Shown here piece after piece: positions 16,422 to 24,994 of a stretch of DNA of 64,000 bases. Every line of letters starts with the position of its first letter. Position 1 is the stretch's first letter. The stretch is from Candidatus Neomicrothrix sp. UBA814 (GTDB lineage: Bacteria > Actinomycetota > Acidimicrobiia > Acidimicrobiales > Poriferisodalaceae): assembly GCA_002296525.1 (NCBI GenBank), contig DBIA01000017.1, positions 62,001 to 126,000 of the forward strand, in the 5' to 3' direction. The notes under the pieces were generated by a model. It had not been told where the DNA came from. It saw nothing but the letters and a program-made list of their open reading frames with translations, and did no database searches. The translations under genes were made by a program, and so were the position numbers.

Positions 16422-18076
16422 GCAACCCCGAACAAGATTCGGATGCTGCACCGGTACAAAATGTGCTGTTCATCATGTGTGATCAGCTTCGCTGGGATGC
16501 GCTGAGTTGCGCGGGCCACCCGTTTGTAGAGACACCTAATATCGATCGTTTGGCGGGTAGGGGAGTCCGTTTCAATCAGGCGTTCGTCAATGGAGCCGTC
16601 TGCGGATCATCAAGGATGAGTTATTACACCGGTAGGTATGTGATCAGCCACGGAGCTCGATGGAATCAGGTGCCGTTGGAAGTGACCCAGAAAACGATGG
16701 GCGATCACCTTCGAGAAATCGGCGTACCCGCGGTATTAGTCGGGAAAACACATATGCGCCCAGATGAACAAGCGCGCGAACGCTTGGCGATACCGGCTAA
16801 CTCTCCAGAATGGTTATTTCTCTCCGAGTGCGGTTTCTCTCCAGAAGAACACGACGATGGATTGCATCCCGATGTGCGGGTACGAGCTGACCTGCCGTAC
16901 AACGAATTCTTGCGTTCGCACGGGTTTAGTGGCGCAAACCCCTGGCACTCAGTAGCTAACAGTGTTCTGGACGAGAATGGAGAATTGTGTTCCGGCTGGC
17001 TACTGCGTTCCGCCCCCTTTCCAGCAATAGTTCCAGATGAGTTGTCCGAAACGGCATACATGACAGATCGGGCGATCAATTTCATGCGAAATGCCGGCAA
17101 CGACCGTTGGTGTTTGCATCTCAGTTTCATCAAGCCTCATTGGCCTTACGTCGTGTCGGACCCCTATCACGCTATGTACAAGGACGAGGAGCTACCGCCC
17201 CCCAATAGAACTGAGGCAGAGCTCGCAACCTCACACCCGGTCATTCAGGCGTTGCATAAATCACGGATAGGAAGGGCGATGTCCAGACCGGAGACTCGAC
17301 GCCTGGTGTTACCTACGTATCTGGGGTTGGTGAAGCAAATCGATGACCACCTGGGTCGGTTATTTGCTGAGATGGATCGGTTAGGGCGAACCGATGACAC
17401 CATGATCGTGTTCACCTCTGATCACGGTGAGTACATGGGAGATCATTGGATGGGCGAAAAAGACTGGATTAACGAAGAGGTAGTCAGGGTGCCGATGATC
17501 ATTGTGGACCCTCGACCCCAGGCTGATTGCACCCGGGGCACGGTCACTAATGAGCTCGTAGAAGCTATAGATCTGCTCCCCACTTTCGTAGAAGCCCTCG
17601 GAGGCGAAAACGAGAGTCGGAGCCAGTGGCTCGAAGGTGAGTCGTTGATGCCGGTCATTCGAGGGCAAGAGAGCACTAGACGTGATTTCGTTGTGTGTGA
17701 AGCTGACTGGGGTTTCTTGGAAATGGCTCGCCACGTTCCTGGGGTTGATACGCCGAGATTGCAAAGGGCGACGATGCTTCGAAACGAGCGATACAAGTAC
17801 GTCCTAAGTGAAGTCGGTCCCAATCTTTTGTATGACCTCGAAGAGGACCCTGACGAGCAACACGAAAGATGTAGCGACCAGAACTTTGATCGGGTAGTGG
17901 CTGATCTACATGAGCAACTCTTTTCGTGGTTTCGCAGGCGTCGACATGACACGACTTACAGCGACGAGTGGATAAATACCACTAGTGAGCCAGGAAACAC
18001 GGCGAAGCGGGGCATCATGATCGGCTACTGGGATGAAGAGGAACTCGCAGCAGGTATGCGGGGAGAACTTTATTAA
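16418..18076 (+). CDS. Sulfatase/phosphonate monoester hydrolase with variant C-G-S-S-R site
   Basis: The 552-residue alkaline-phosphatase-superfamily enzyme has metal-binding Asp22 (M-C-D-Q-L-R-W-D), a T-S-D-H-G-E-Y-M-G-D-H motif and an N-terminal domain like phosphonate monoester hydrolases. The formylglycine site reads Cys62-Gly-Ser-Ser-Arg66, followed by M-S-Y-Y-T-G-R. The usual consensus is CxPxR (C-G-P-S-R in related hydrolases), so the proline is replaced by serine. It should hydrolyse sulfate or phosphonate esters if Cys62 is converted. There is no signal peptide, so it acts in the cytoplasm. It overlaps the FMN oxidase gene by four bases and converges with a TauE-like exporter. Confidence 0.85.
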   Translation: MSNPEQDSDAAPVQNVLFIMCDQLRWDALSCAGHPFVETPNIDRLAGRGVRFNQAFVNGAVCGSSRMSYYTGRYVISHGARWNQVPLEVTQKTMGDHLREIGVPAVLVGKTHMRPDEQARERLAIPANSPEWLFLSECGFSPEEHDDGLHPDVRVRADLPYNEFLRSHGFSGANPWHSVANSVLDENGELCSGWLLRSAPFPAIVPDELSETAYMTDRAINFMRNAGNDRWCLHLSFIKPHWPYVVSDPYHAMYKDEELPPPNRTEAELATSHPVIQALHKSRIGRAMSRPETRRLVLPTYLGLVKQIDDHLGRLFAEMDRLGRTDDTMIVFTSDHGEYMGDHWMGEKDWINEEVVRVPMIIVDPRPQADCTRGTVTNELVEAIDLLPTFVEALGGENESRSQWLEGESLMPVIRGQESTRRDFVVCEADWGFLEMARHVPGVDTPRLQRATMLRNERYKYVLSEVGPNLLYDLEEDPDEQHERCSDQNFDRVVADLHEQLFSWFRRRRHDTTYSDEWINTTSEPGNTAKRGIMIGYWDEEELAAGMRGELY

Positions 18077-18079
18077 GGA

Positions 18080-18799
18080 CTAGGAAATAAGAGTCTTTAC
18101 GATTAGCGCAACTGCGCTCAATGAAGCGACGGTCAAAATCACGAAACGAAAACGGTGCACGGCGACCCGAGGTCGCAAAACCTTTCCTAAGGCCAGACCA
18201 AGAAACATGCCTGGAGCGAGTGACGCGGTTAGAGCCATGTGCCGCAAACCGAACCGTCCATCAAAAGCGAGAAGCATCAGTATCACGGGTGTTATGACGA
18301 GCATGAACGTCGCCATCGTGCCTCTAACGGTTCCTGGTTCCCTATGGCCGTGGAAAATGACGAACATGGGTCCGGGCAAGGCAGCGACCGTTGAAGAAAA
18401 AGCCGTGGCAGACCCGGCTAGGTAATTCGCCAACACGCTCCTAGGAGGACGAAGACCTCCTACTTGCAGCCCCACCGAGATCAAAACGAAAGAACCGATT
18501 ACTAGAGACAAGGCGTCCGCGTCAATGTAGGAGAGAAAGATAACGCCTAGGGCTAAACCAATCGGAGCACCGAGGACAGCCCTCCGCCAGGCCGTCAGAT
18601 CTGTTGACCTTCGATCACCAATGGCATTGCGGACAGTGACGATCATTCCCATGGCCAAGAGAGGACCGGGAACTAAGGCGGGATCAATGACTGTCAGAGC
18701 CGGTCCGGCTACTAATCCAGCCCCTATCCCTAGGGTGGCTTGCACTCCGCCGCCGATCGTGAGAACTAGAAGAGCAATCAAATACTCAACGACAGACAC
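18080..18799 (-). CDS. TauE/SafE-family membrane exporter
   Basis: The 239-residue membrane protein has about seven hydrophobic helices. Its first segment (V-Q-A-T-L-G-I-G-A-G-L-V-A-G-P) and a second repeat around G-S-A-T-A-F-S-S-T-V-A show the internal duplication of the TauE/SafE/YfcA family. Members export sulfite, sulfoacetate or other organosulfur anions. Its 3' end is three bases from the sulfatase-like gene in convergent order, a hint of linked sulfur metabolism. Substrate not proven. Confidence 0.85.
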   Translation of the reverse strand: MSVVEYLIALLVLTIGGGVQATLGIGAGLVAGPALTVIDPALVPGPLLAMGMIVTVRNAIGDRRSTDLTAWRRAVLGAPIGLALGVIFLSYIDADALSLVIGSFVLISVGLQVGGLRPPRSVLANYLAGSATAFSSTVAALPGPMFVIFHGHREPGTVRGTMATFMLVITPVILMLLAFDGRFGLRHMALTASLAPGMFLGLALGKVLRPRVAVHRFRFVILTVASLSAVALIVKTLIS

Positions 18800-18864
18800 G
18801 GCTATAAGGATGCCGTTCTAATTCGGTAGATCCTCAAGCGACGGTTGCACGTACGCTGTTAGTT

Positions 18865-19383
18865 GTGGGTTCGCAGCAGTCCAATGTCATATTGACCGGC
18901 TTTATGGCCAGCGGGAAGTCCAGTGTTGGGCGCGCTCTAGCACATCGACGTTCCCTCAGCTTCGTAGACACCGATGCCATGATCGTGGAACGACATGGCT
19001 CTATCGAACAAATCTTCGAACATAAGGGGGAGGCAGAGTTCCGGCAGATGGAACGAGATGTTGCTACTGAACTTCAAACCTCTAGCGGGCTAGTCATCGC
19101 CACCGGTGGGCGAATGATGTTGGATGAACACTGCGCAAAAATTTTAGGTTCGACGGGGCGAATCTTTTGCCTTCGAGCTTCGATCGAAGAAATTCAGCGC
19201 CGTTATAAAGCCGACGCAGACGGTCCTGTTCGCCCACTGTTAGCGGATTCAGATGAATCCCTTCTTCGACGTCTCTATGAGGAACGAGCGAATGCTTACA
19301 GCCAGTTCGAACAGGTTGAAACCGATGGGAAATCGGTTGGGGAAGTCGTCGAAGGGATCGAAATGATGCTGAGCCATGGCTAA
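18865..19383 (+). CDS. aroK: Shikimate kinase-like protein
   Basis: The 172-residue P-loop kinase has Walker A G-F-M-A-S-G-K-S at 12-19, D-T-D (Asp37) and Arg60 in E-F-R-Q-M-E for shikimate binding. R-P-L-L supplies the lid arginine. The usual G-G-G loop is G-G-R (81-83), a modest variation. It phosphorylates shikimate for chorismate synthesis. The start is GTG without an obvious ribosome site. It overlaps the next gene by eight bases and is not beside other aro genes, so a related small-molecule kinase role remains possible. Confidence 0.75.
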   Translation: MGSQQSNVILTGFMASGKSSVGRALAHRRSLSFVDTDAMIVERHGSIEQIFEHKGEAEFRQMERDVATELQTSSGLVIATGGRMMLDEHCAKILGSTGRIFCLRASIEEIQRRYKADADGPVRPLLADSDESLLRRLYEERANAYSQFEQVETDGKSVGEVVEGIEMMLSHG

Positions 19384-20644
19384 AACAGTCCAAGACGGTT
19401 CCACACCATCCCGATCTTCATATGACGTGATCGTAATTGGTGCCGGCATCATTGGATCTGCTGTTGCTTACCAGATTGCCCGGCGAAGTGACATGACGGT
19501 TCTTGTCATTGATAAAGCTGCAGGCCCAGCGACTGGTTCCACCGGTGCGTCCGTAGCGATATCACGTTGCCGTTACACAGTTCCAGAAGTCGTACGTTTG
19601 GCGCAAAGTAGCCAAGTTGCGTATCGCTCATGGAAAGAGTTCACCGGACTTGCAAACCCCACGAACGACTACACGCAGATGGGAGCGTTGTGGGTATTGG
19701 ACAGAACAGATGAAGAACTTCGAAGCGACTACGCCCGTCTGCGTGACAACGGTGTCGCCACGGAAATTCTTTCTTCAAGCGACGTGTTAGGTCGGTGGCC
19801 TGAACTTGATCTATGTGTGGAACGTGTCGACTTTTCGGCGTTAGAAGATCACGAATGCAGAAGCGGTAATTCGTTCCTATACGAAAACGAAGCAGGCATA
19901 GCTGATCCTGCCGGAGCGAATTCAGATTTAGTGGCAGCAGCCAGGCAAGTTGGAGCAGAAATCTGTTTCGAGGTTGGCGTTGCAGATCTTCTATTCAGCG
20001 ACGATCGAGTAACCGGAGTGCGCACAGCCAATGACGTCGATGTGCATGCAGAAGTAGTCGTTAACGCAGCAGGTCCTTGGTGTAATTGGATTAACGAGAT
20101 TGCTGGAGCGCAGAGGCGCTGGACTCTGACCCCGACTCGGATACAACTAATTTTGCGGGAATGGTCGGATGACGATCCGCGGCTACCTATAACGCTTGAT
20201 GGAAGCACTGATGGTGCCTACCGAATTGAAAGAAGCGGTCGCCAAATTCTTTTGGTGTCTCCAGAAATCCCCGAGTTTATGGAACCCACATCTAATCCCG
20301 ATTACTTCCGCGTGAACCCAGATCAAGCCTGCGTGGAAGCCACGCTGGCCGCTTTCCAGCATCGAGTGCCAGGCATCAAACATGTCGGGACTACAACAGG
20401 TCTCTGCGGTTTGTATACGATCAACAAACAGGACGACCATCCGATAGTAGGCCCAAGTCACACCCAGGGATTATGGCTAGCAAACGGATTCAGCGGCCAC
20501 GGATTCAAGCTAGCGCCGGGCATCGGAGCGATGATTGCGAGGGCTTTAACCGGCAAAACAGATTCATTTGACCCAGATATCGCCGATGACCTTTTCTCTA
20601 TTGATCGCCGCGAGTTGTCAACTTCGGGCGGCGTGTTTGCTTAG
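19376..20644 (+). CDS. FAD-dependent amine/amino-acid oxidoreductase (DAO family)
   Basis: The 422-residue flavoprotein has the N-terminal dinucleotide-binding motif G-A-G-I-I-G at 22-27 and a DAO-type fold with V-V-N-A-A-G-P-W near residue 220. The C-terminal G-L-W-L-A-N-G-F-S-G-H-G-F segment is shared with sarcosine oxidase beta subunits and glycine or D-amino-acid oxidoreductases. It oxidises a secondary amine or amino acid. It overlaps the kinase gene by eight bases upstream and the convergent hmgA gene by four bases. Confidence 0.88.
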   Translation: MAKTVQDGSTPSRSSYDVIVIGAGIIGSAVAYQIARRSDMTVLVIDKAAGPATGSTGASVAISRCRYTVPEVVRLAQSSQVAYRSWKEFTGLANPTNDYTQMGALWVLDRTDEELRSDYARLRDNGVATEILSSSDVLGRWPELDLCVERVDFSALEDHECRSGNSFLYENEAGIADPAGANSDLVAAARQVGAEICFEVGVADLLFSDDRVTGVRTANDVDVHAEVVVNAAGPWCNWINEIAGAQRRWTLTPTRIQLILREWSDDDPRLPITLDGSTDGAYRIERSGRQILLVSPEIPEFMEPTSNPDYFRVNPDQACVEATLAAFQHRVPGIKHVGTTTGLCGLYTINKQDDHPIVGPSHTQGLWLANGFSGHGFKLAPGIGAMIARALTGKTDSFDPDIADDLFSIDRRELSTSGGVFA

Positions 20645-21936
20645 TCCCACTGGCGACCGAGCTCGGACCATCTCTCGGAGTAGTCGCCTTGTAGCTCTGA
20701 TAACCCCATAGCCCAAGAGGTCGGAACCCATCGGTAACGGGACTCCCACATGATCGCCAAAGAGTCAGGTCCTTTACTGGGAACCAGCTCCGCTTCGGTT
20801 GCGGCTGCAAAGGCCTCGCTGTCTGGTCCATGGGGGATAAACGAATTGTGAATGGAGATCCCTCCTGGCACAAATCCTTGAGCTTTCGCGTCGTAGATTC
20901 CCTCTATAAGCCCCATAAGTTCACTCATAACATTCGAATGGAACCACGGTGGTCGGAAAGTGTGTTCAGCGACGCGCCAATGTTCACGAAACAGAATGAA
21001 GTCGAGATTGGCGGTCCCAGGAGTATCCGACGAAGAAGACAGAACTGTCCAAATAGAGGGGTCGGGGTGATCGAAGACGACGGGGCCTAAAGCACAGAAG
21101 CGACGGAGCTCATAACGATAGGGGGCTAAATTGCCGTGCCAGGCCACAACGTCGAACGGAGAGTGTTCGAGTTCGGTCGAAAATAACTGGCCGCTGATCT
21201 TCGCTACTAGTCTGGTTGAACGATCGTCATGGTCGTAGGCCGCAATTGGATACTCAAAGTCCCGGGGTAGGGCGTTCGCGTCGACCCCGACCAAGCCGTG
21301 TTCGGGAAGAGAGAAATTGGCCCCATAGTTTTCGCAGACATACCCGCGGGCGCCGTCTGTTGATAGATCGACTGAGAACTTAACCCCACGTGGGATCACA
21401 GCGATATGACCTGGACCAACTTCGAGGTGACCCATTTCAGTTTTTATTAATAGTTGGCCGTCGTATGGAACCAGCATCAGCTCGCCGTCAGTATCGACAA
21501 ATGCGGTGTCTCCCATCGATTGAGAGGCGACGAAATGATGGACGGCGCCACCCGCTTGCATTTCGCTGTTTCCGTTCGTTGCTACCGTCGCGAGCCCGGT
21601 GAGCCAAGTTGTATCTGATGCGACCGACGGAAAAGGATCCCAGCGCAGCTGAGCAGCGGTGGGTGATGTGTTCTGATCCGGACTGGTGCGGATGAGACCC
21701 GAATCGATGGCTTGCAAATTGTTCAGGTGTCTTACCGAAGGTCGCATCCGATACATCCAGCTTCGCTGCATTGAAACCCGCGGTGCGGTGAAAGCAGTGC
21801 CGGTTAGCTGTTCTGTGTAGAGACCGCCCGAGACTTTTTGAGGAGAATTTTGGCCTGTAGGCAAAACGTCAGGCGCGGCTTCGGTTGCAAACTGGTTGCC
21901 GAACCCGGTTTGGTAACTGATTTCACCCATTGGCAT
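20641..21936 (-). CDS. hmgA: Homogentisate 1,2-dioxygenase
   Basis: The 431-residue protein begins with the family motif Y-Q-T-G-F-G-N-Q-F. Iron ligands align with those of the human enzyme at the same spacing: His333 and Glu339 (F-H-S-N-V-M-S-E) and His369 (I-P-H-G-P-D). It opens the homogentisate ring to maleylacetoacetate in tyrosine and phenylacetate catabolism. It is the last gene of a minus-strand unit with a CoA-transferase, hpaR and hpaG. No maleylacetoacetate isomerase is seen. Confidence 0.96.
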   Translation of the reverse strand: MPMGEISYQTGFGNQFATEAAPDVLPTGQNSPQKVSGGLYTEQLTGTAFTAPRVSMQRSWMYRMRPSVRHLNNLQAIDSGLIRTSPDQNTSPTAAQLRWDPFPSVASDTTWLTGLATVATNGNSEMQAGGAVHHFVASQSMGDTAFVDTDGELMLVPYDGQLLIKTEMGHLEVGPGHIAVIPRGVKFSVDLSTDGARGYVCENYGANFSLPEHGLVGVDANALPRDFEYPIAAYDHDDRSTRLVAKISGQLFSTELEHSPFDVVAWHGNLAPYRYELRRFCALGPVVFDHPDPSIWTVLSSSSDTPGTANLDFILFREHWRVAEHTFRPPWFHSNVMSELMGLIEGIYDAKAQGFVPGGISIHNSFIPHGPDSEAFAAATEAELVPSKGPDSLAIMWESRYRWVPTSWAMGLSELQGDYSERWSELGRQWD

Positions 21937-21953
21937 AAAGCTAGGCGGTATTG

Positions 21954-23177
21954 CTACCCGCGGTGGACAACACCATCTGATTCAAGCGCGTCGATTTCCT
22001 CGTCGCTGAGGCCCAGCAAGTCTTTCAGTACTTCTTCGGTGTGTTCGCCTTTGTCAGGGGCTGGCCCCTTGACACCGACATCGGGAGCATCGTGCATACG
22101 GAAGGGCGCTGCCACTGTCTCGAAGTCTCCGACGCTGGGATGGTTGATCGTTTCAAATGCGCCCGTCGCTCTCACCTGAGGGTCTTGGACCGCAGAAGCA
22201 GAGTCGTTGATCGGTGCCCAAATGCATTTGTATTCATCAAGGCGTGGAATCCAGTGGTCCGCGGGTTTCGAACCGATACTTTCGTCTAACGTCGCCACCA
22301 GTTGAGTCATGTTTTGGTAGCGGAGACGACCCGATGCAAACTCCTCTCGTTCCAGTAGATCTGCTCTATCTAGAGCGTTGCAAAATCGCTGCCACGCATC
22401 TCCGGTGTCAGGCATAGCAAATTGAAGCCACCTTCCGTCCGAAGCCTGAAACGCTTCGAGCATCGCTGACAGTCCTTGTTCGCGAGGCCTGTCGTATGCA
22501 GGCTTGCCATCAACCAGGGAGGTAACGAGATCCAAACTGATAGTCCAGGTCGCAGCGCGAAGCAATGACGCTTCAACAACTTGGCCTTCGCCGGTCATAT
22601 CTCGAGACCGTAAGCCGGACATTATGGCCCCAAACAAAGCAATGGAGGTTGTGTGGTCACCGGAACCAGGTCTGGCATGTGGAGGTGCGCTGCCCGGCGC
22701 AGTTCCGCCGCCGAAGACCCCCGACCGTGAAAAAAACGCTGTCACGTCATAGCCAGGGCGGTTGGTTTCTTCGCCGACTTCGCCGTAGCCGGACAGCAAC
22801 CCGATTACGAGATCAGCTTTAATGGCAAAGAGGTCGTCGGTGTCAAGACCAAATCTTTGTCGCCGTTCTTTCAACAGGTTCATTACCACCACGTCGCATT
22901 TGGCGACCAGCTGACGGGCAACTTCAACTCCTGCTGCGTTGTCAAGGTTGAGTTCGATTCCCTTCTTGCCTCTGTTGATGAACTGAAAAGGGTGATCGGG
23001 GTTCTGATCTCCTTCAGGTACAACGGCTTGTTTCATGAGCCCTCTAATCGGATCTCCTCCGATTGCCTCAACTTTTATAACTTCGGCTCCGAGGTCGGCC
23101 ATGATCGCAGTTGCTGACGGCGCAGCAGCAAAGTTTGCGAATTCGATTACGCGTACCCCGGTTAGCGGTGCGGTCAC
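21954..23177 (-). CDS. Family III CoA-transferase (CaiB/BaiF)
   Basis: The 407-residue protein has the N-terminal V-I-E-F-A-N-F...G-A-E-V-I-K-V-E motif of family III CoA-transferases and the catalytic Asp174 in G-S-G-D-H-T-T, equivalent to Asp169 of formyl-CoA transferase. It moves CoA between carboxylic acids. It lies 17 bases upstream of hmgA and 35 bases after hpaR, so an aromatic or dicarboxylic acid substrate linked to this catabolic unit is likely but unproven. Confidence 0.9.
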   Translation of the reverse strand: MTAPLTGVRVIEFANFAAAPSATAIMADLGAEVIKVEAIGGDPIRGLMKQAVVPEGDQNPDHPFQFINRGKKGIELNLDNAAGVEVARQLVAKCDVVVMNLLKERRQRFGLDTDDLFAIKADLVIGLLSGYGEVGEETNRPGYDVTAFFSRSGVFGGGTAPGSAPPHARPGSGDHTTSIALFGAIMSGLRSRDMTGEGQVVEASLLRAATWTISLDLVTSLVDGKPAYDRPREQGLSAMLEAFQASDGRWLQFAMPDTGDAWQRFCNALDRADLLEREEFASGRLRYQNMTQLVATLDESIGSKPADHWIPRLDEYKCIWAPINDSASAVQDPQVRATGAFETINHPSVGDFETVAAPFRMHDAPDVGVKGPAPDKGEHTEEVLKDLLGLSDEEIDALESDGVVHRG

Positions 23178-23212
23178 AGAAATCTCCTGGTCTTGTTGGA
23201 ACAGTTGAAACT

Positions 23213-23662
23213 TTAGGTCTCTTTACAGACCTCTGTTGCGGCTAGATCCTGGAGAAGGTGGTGAAGTTGATCTAAACGATCTTTACCGAAGCTGTCCTCA
23301 ATTGCTCGGTATCCCTCTTCGCTCTTCGGAGCCATACGGGAGATAAGCGCCCTTCCAGTCTCAGAGATGTTCAAAAGACTGCTTCTTAGATCTGACGGGT
23401 TGACTTCTTTTGTGATTAGGCCTCTAGCGGCGAGCTTTGCTGTGATCCTGGACAGTGACGGGCTTAGCAGGAAAGTCATGTCGCTCAGCTCTCGCGTGGT
23501 TACAGGCTTGCCGTAGGCCTCCAAAGCCCGCATCACTCGCCACTGTTGTTCGGTGAGTCCGTGAATTGCGAGACGCGGTCGAAACTCACGCATCACCGCC
23601 TCGCGGGCTCGCATAAGTGCCATAGGCAATGAGTCTTCAAATGGCCGGAGCGAAATACTCAC
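23213..23662 (-). CDS. hpaR: MarR-family regulator, HpaR-like
   Basis: The 149-residue winged-helix protein begins R-P-F-E-D-S-L-P-M-A-L-M-R-A-R-E and has G-L-T-E-Q-Q-W-R-V-M-R-A-L near residue 35. Both are characteristic of HpaR/HpcR, the repressor of homoprotocatechuate catabolism. The recognition helix lies in L-S-P-S-L-S-R-I-T. It overlaps hpaG by four bases and is flanked by pathway genes, which strongly supports the call. Palindromes at 24539-24560 are its likely operator. The effector is expected to be a hydroxyphenylacetate or homoprotocatechuate. Confidence 0.9.
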   Translation of the reverse strand: MSISLRPFEDSLPMALMRAREAVMREFRPRLAIHGLTEQQWRVMRALEAYGKPVTTRELSDMTFLLSPSLSRITAKLAARGLITKEVNPSDLRSSLLNISETGRALISRMAPKSEEGYRAIEDSFGKDRLDQLHHLLQDLAATEVCKET

Positions 23663-24525
23663 GGAGACTCCTCGTCTTGGATGGTGTTCCGAAGGATGCC
23701 GATTTCAGGCACCGATACTTCGACTATGTCCCCGGGTTTCAGCCATTGCGGCGGATCTAGATGCGCTCCCGCTCCGGTTGGTGTCCCTGTGAAGATGATG
23801 TCCCCGGGCTGAAGAGTTATAAAGGTTGAAAGATAGGCGACCTGAAATTCGATAGGGAACGCCATTGAAGCGACAGTGTCACTTTGCCGTAACTCGCCGT
23901 TCACGTGTGTCTCTATGTGAAGGTCTTGAAACTTGCCAATTTCGTCAAGGGTGACCATCCATGGACCCAGCGAGCCTGATCTTTCCCAGTTTTTCCCTTG
24001 GGTGACGTTAAATTTCCCGTGACGTAGCCAGTCTCGAACACTTCCTTCGTTGCCGAGCGCCAAACCCGCGATGTGATCGCGCGCTTCGGTTTGAGGAATT
24101 CGACGGCCCCTTTTTCCGATTACCGCAACAATTTCCCCCTCGTAGTCAAGCTGAGAACTTTCTGGCGGTCGTATTAAGGATTCATCGTGACCAACTAACG
24201 AATCTGGAAAACGGACGAAGACGCTTGGCTTGTTGCTGTTCGCTGTATCGGTGTATTCGGCGTTTCTCCCGCCATAGTTGACACCTATACAGAGAATCTT
24301 TCCGGGTCGGGGAATGGTCCGTTCGTAGGTGATATCGGACATTGATAAATCAGCCTCTGCCCAACTGGCTGCCTCAGCTGCCTCTCCGAGCCGTTCAGCT
24401 TCGAGCGCTGTGCTCAAATCAGGAAGGTCGGGTAACCGACGACCTAGGTCTATGACTCCTTCCCCGTTTTCGGTTACCGCGCCCCATGTGTCCCGTCCTT
24501 CATGTCGGCAGGTAATAAATCTCAT
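23659..24525 (-). CDS. hpaG: FAH-family isomerase/decarboxylase, HpaG-like
   Basis: The 288-residue fumarylacetoacetase-fold protein has the metal ligands in D-Y-E-G-E-I-V and the F-T-G-T-P-T-G signature near residue 247. HpaG decarboxylates 5-carboxymethyl-2-oxo-hex-3-ene-1,6-dioate and isomerises the product. The ATG at 24525 is chosen over an upstream TTG at 24543 because GAGGG lies about seven bases before it and it gives the family start M-R-F-I-T. It is divergent from hpaFEH and overlaps hpaR. A fumarylacetoacetate hydrolase role with hmgA cannot be excluded. Confidence 0.87.
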   Translation of the reverse strand: MRFITCRHEGRDTWGAVTENGEGVIDLGRRLPDLPDLSTALEAERLGEAAEAASWAEADLSMSDITYERTIPRPGKILCIGVNYGGRNAEYTDTANSNKPSVFVRFPDSLVGHDESLIRPPESSQLDYEGEIVAVIGKRGRRIPQTEARDHIAGLALGNEGSVRDWLRHGKFNVTQGKNWERSGSLGPWMVTLDEIGKFQDLHIETHVNGELRQSDTVASMAFPIEFQVAYLSTFITLQPGDIIFTGTPTGAGAHLDPPQWLKPGDIVEVSVPEIGILRNTIQDEESP

Positions 24526-24538
24526 CGAAAAGCCCTCT

Positions 24539-24560
24539 ATCAATAGTTGATAACATGTTA
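24539..24560. promoter_or_regulatory. Two adjacent palindromes, candidate HpaR operator
   Basis: ATCAA-TAG-TTGAT (24539-24551) is directly followed by the perfect palindrome TAACATGTTA (24551-24560). They lie in the 79-bp divergent promoter between hpaG-hpaR (start 24525) and hpaFEH (start 24605). MarR-type repressors bind such short palindromes and often control divergent units including their own gene. Confidence 0.5.
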
Positions 24561-24604
24561 CGCATATCTACGGACGGCTAGCGCCCCGGCCTGAAAGTGA
24601 TCGA

Positions 24605-24994
24605 ATGCCACATATCTTTGTTGAGTTCTCAACAAACCTGAAAGAGCACATCAACACGGCTGATCTGGTCCGACACGTTCATGATGCGGCCGCAGAACAC
24701 CCTTCGATCCCACTTGCCGGACTTAGGACTCGTGGTGTTGAAAGAGCCGAATACCTCATTGCCAACGGCGACCACCGCAACATGTTTGTTGCCGTGATCG
24801 CCCGCTTGAACGCCGACCGCGGAAAAGACTCTCTGTTGGAAGTTCGCGATCTATTGGTTCAAGCCTGCAAGAAGTCTTTAGGCGGTATGCAGCAGCATGA
24901 ACCAATAGCTTTGAGCGTCGAAGTTCAGCCGATTGACTCAGAAATGCGAATTAACGAAAATTCGATTCGAGATTACTTTGAGGAATTGACGTGA
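24605..24994 (+). CDS. hpaF: 5-carboxymethyl-2-hydroxymuconate delta-isomerase
   Basis: The 129-residue tautomerase-superfamily protein begins M-P-H-I-F-V-E-F-S, so after removal of Met the catalytic Pro is N-terminal as in CHMI. Length and the E-M-R-I-N-E-N-S-I-R-D-Y-F C-terminus match HpaF. It isomerises 5-carboxymethyl-2-hydroxymuconate to the oxo form between the HpaE and HpaG steps. Its end overlaps hpaE by four bases. Confidence 0.93.
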   Translation: MPHIFVEFSTNLKEHINTADLVRHVHDAAAEHPSIPLAGLRTRGVERAEYLIANGDHRNMFVAVIARLNADRGKDSLLEVRDLLVQACKKSLGGMQQHEPIALSVEVQPIDSEMRINENSIRDYFEELT

